DNA from: Simplicispira suum
GTDB lineage: Bacteria; Pseudomonadota; Gammaproteobacteria; Burkholderiales; Burkholderiaceae_C
DNA: 64,000 bases
Assembly: GCF_003008595.1 (NCBI RefSeq)
Contig: NZ_CP027669.1
Coordinates: 1,488,001 to 1,552,000, forward strand
Direction: 5' to 3'
In this document: positions 63,386-64,000 of the stretch, piece after piece
Numbering within the stretch: the stretch's first letter is position 1
Layout of the letters: each line of letters starts with the position of its first letter
Made by a program: the position numbers and the translations under genes
Notes under the pieces: generated by a model
The model's input: only the letters and a program-made list of their open reading frames with translations
What the model was told of the DNA's origin: nothing
Databases searched by the model: none

Positions 63386-63524
63386 TATTTTCAATGTTCC
63401 TGCACGGCCAACGCGGCGAATTCCTGCAGCGCCGGCCGCGCCAGCGCGCTACGCTGTACCGCACGGGCCCCACGCGACCCATTGATGCCATCGACTTTTG
63501 ATCCCTTTTTCGGAAAGCACCGCC

Positions 63525-64000
63525 ATGACCTCCTTGTTTGACCCCCTCACTGCCGGCGCCCTGCATCTGGCCAACCGCATTGCCATGGCACCGCTGACAC
63601 GCAACCGCGCCCCCGGCGCCGTGCCCAATGCGCTGATGGCCGAGTACTACACCCAGCGCGCCAGCGCCGGCCTCATCGTGACCGAAGCCACGGCCATCAG
63701 CCCGCAAGGCCAGGGCTACGCCGACGTGCCCGGCCTCTACAGCACCGAGCAGCTCGACGGCTGGCGCCGCGTGACCGATTCGGTGCACAAGGCCGGTGGA
63801 CGCATCGTGGTGCAGCTCTGGCATGTGGGCCGCATCTCGCACGTCGATCTGCAGCCTGATCACGGTGCCCCGGTGGCGCCCTCGGCCATCAAGGCCAAGG
63901 CGCAGACGGTGCTGATCCGCAATGGCCAGGCCCAGCGCGTCGACACCTCCGAACCGCGGGCGCTCGACGCCGCCGAGCTGCCGGGCATCGTGCGCGACTA
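63525..64000 (+). CDS. Old Yellow Enzyme-family alkene reductase (partial)
   Basis: The first ~158 codons of a TIM-barrel flavoenzyme; the right end is cut by the window. [30 protein letters not shown] and the [10 protein letters not shown] segment are the FMN-binding landmarks of the NemA/OYE branch. These enzymes reduce activated C=C bonds or nitro-esters using NAD(P)H. GGAAAG precedes the ATG at a usual distance. Confidence 0.9.
   Translation, partial: MTSLFDPLTAGALHLANRIAMAPLTRNRAPGAVPNALMAEYYTQRASAGLIVTEATAISPQGQGYADVPGLYSTEQLDGWRRVTDSVHKAGGRIVVQLWHVGRISHVDLQPDHGAPVAPSAIKAKAQTVLIRNGQAQRVDTSEPRALDAAELPGIVRD

Overview
The window looks like chromosomal DNA of a GC-rich betaproteobacterium of the order Burkholderiales, most likely family Comamonadaceae (Acidovorax/Alicycliphilus/Simplicispira-like). 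The grounds are the lptD-surA-rsmA order, a complete nos (nitrous oxide reductase) cluster, the mnmG-rsmG-parA-parB chromosome-partition cluster, and a ~45 bp dispersed imperfect palindrome (AGCGCTT...AAGCGCT core) that I associate with this family. No rRNA, tRNA or CRISPR array was seen.

Layout. 1-2,421: end of lptD, surA, rsmA (outer-membrane assembly and rRNA methylation). 2,450-13,426: nitrous oxide respiration. apbE (flavinyltransferase) and a lipoprotein cytochrome c point left; a DUF2946-like ORF, nosZ, nosR, nosD, nosF, nosY, nosL and a second NosL-like gene point right from a perfect FNR/DNR-type box. ApbE is expected to attach FMN to NosR, NosR and the cytochrome to feed electrons to NosZ, and NosDFY/NosL to supply copper. 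13,427-15,640: a scar region with dispersed repeats, a truncated IS110 transposase and a lone integron-type gene cassette with an attC-like site but no integrase. 15,679-20,346: creD, creC, creB and marC. 20,630-30,026: housekeeping and metabolic genes (dienelactone hydrolase, PAS-GGDEF-EAL protein, MFS, DUF3149, flavin reductase, CaCA antiporter, sulfite dehydrogenase SorA with a frameshifted cytochrome SorB, hydrolase). 30,045-33,765: envelope lipoprotein operon COG3014-YcfL-LpoB-CsgG-like. 33,933-39,864: methyltransferase, parB, small hydrolase, parA, rsmG, mnmG, with three parS sites. 40,050-44,769: FMN reductase, YkgJ-like protein, an IS110-family element next to a 165 bp near-perfect palindrome, YeiH-type exporter and a divergent LysR regulator.

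45,071-60,999 is the accessory core. It starts with a ~1,372-residue protein that joins a HigA-type antitoxin DNA-binding domain to a candidate nuclease-like and degenerate STAND-like body, behind a strong dyad operator. Next comes an array of seven virtually identical IS110/IS1111-group insertion sequences, all in the same direction with an exact 1,663 bp period, separated by six identical 229 bp spacers. Across the seven copies I noticed one base difference (position 60,674).

61,391-64,000: glutathione S-transferase, YbfB/YjiJ-type MFS transporter and the start of an Old Yellow Enzyme family oxidoreductase cut by the window end.

The strongest candidates for something new are the seven-copy IS array with its candidate guide RNA, and the HigA-fused giant protein beside it.
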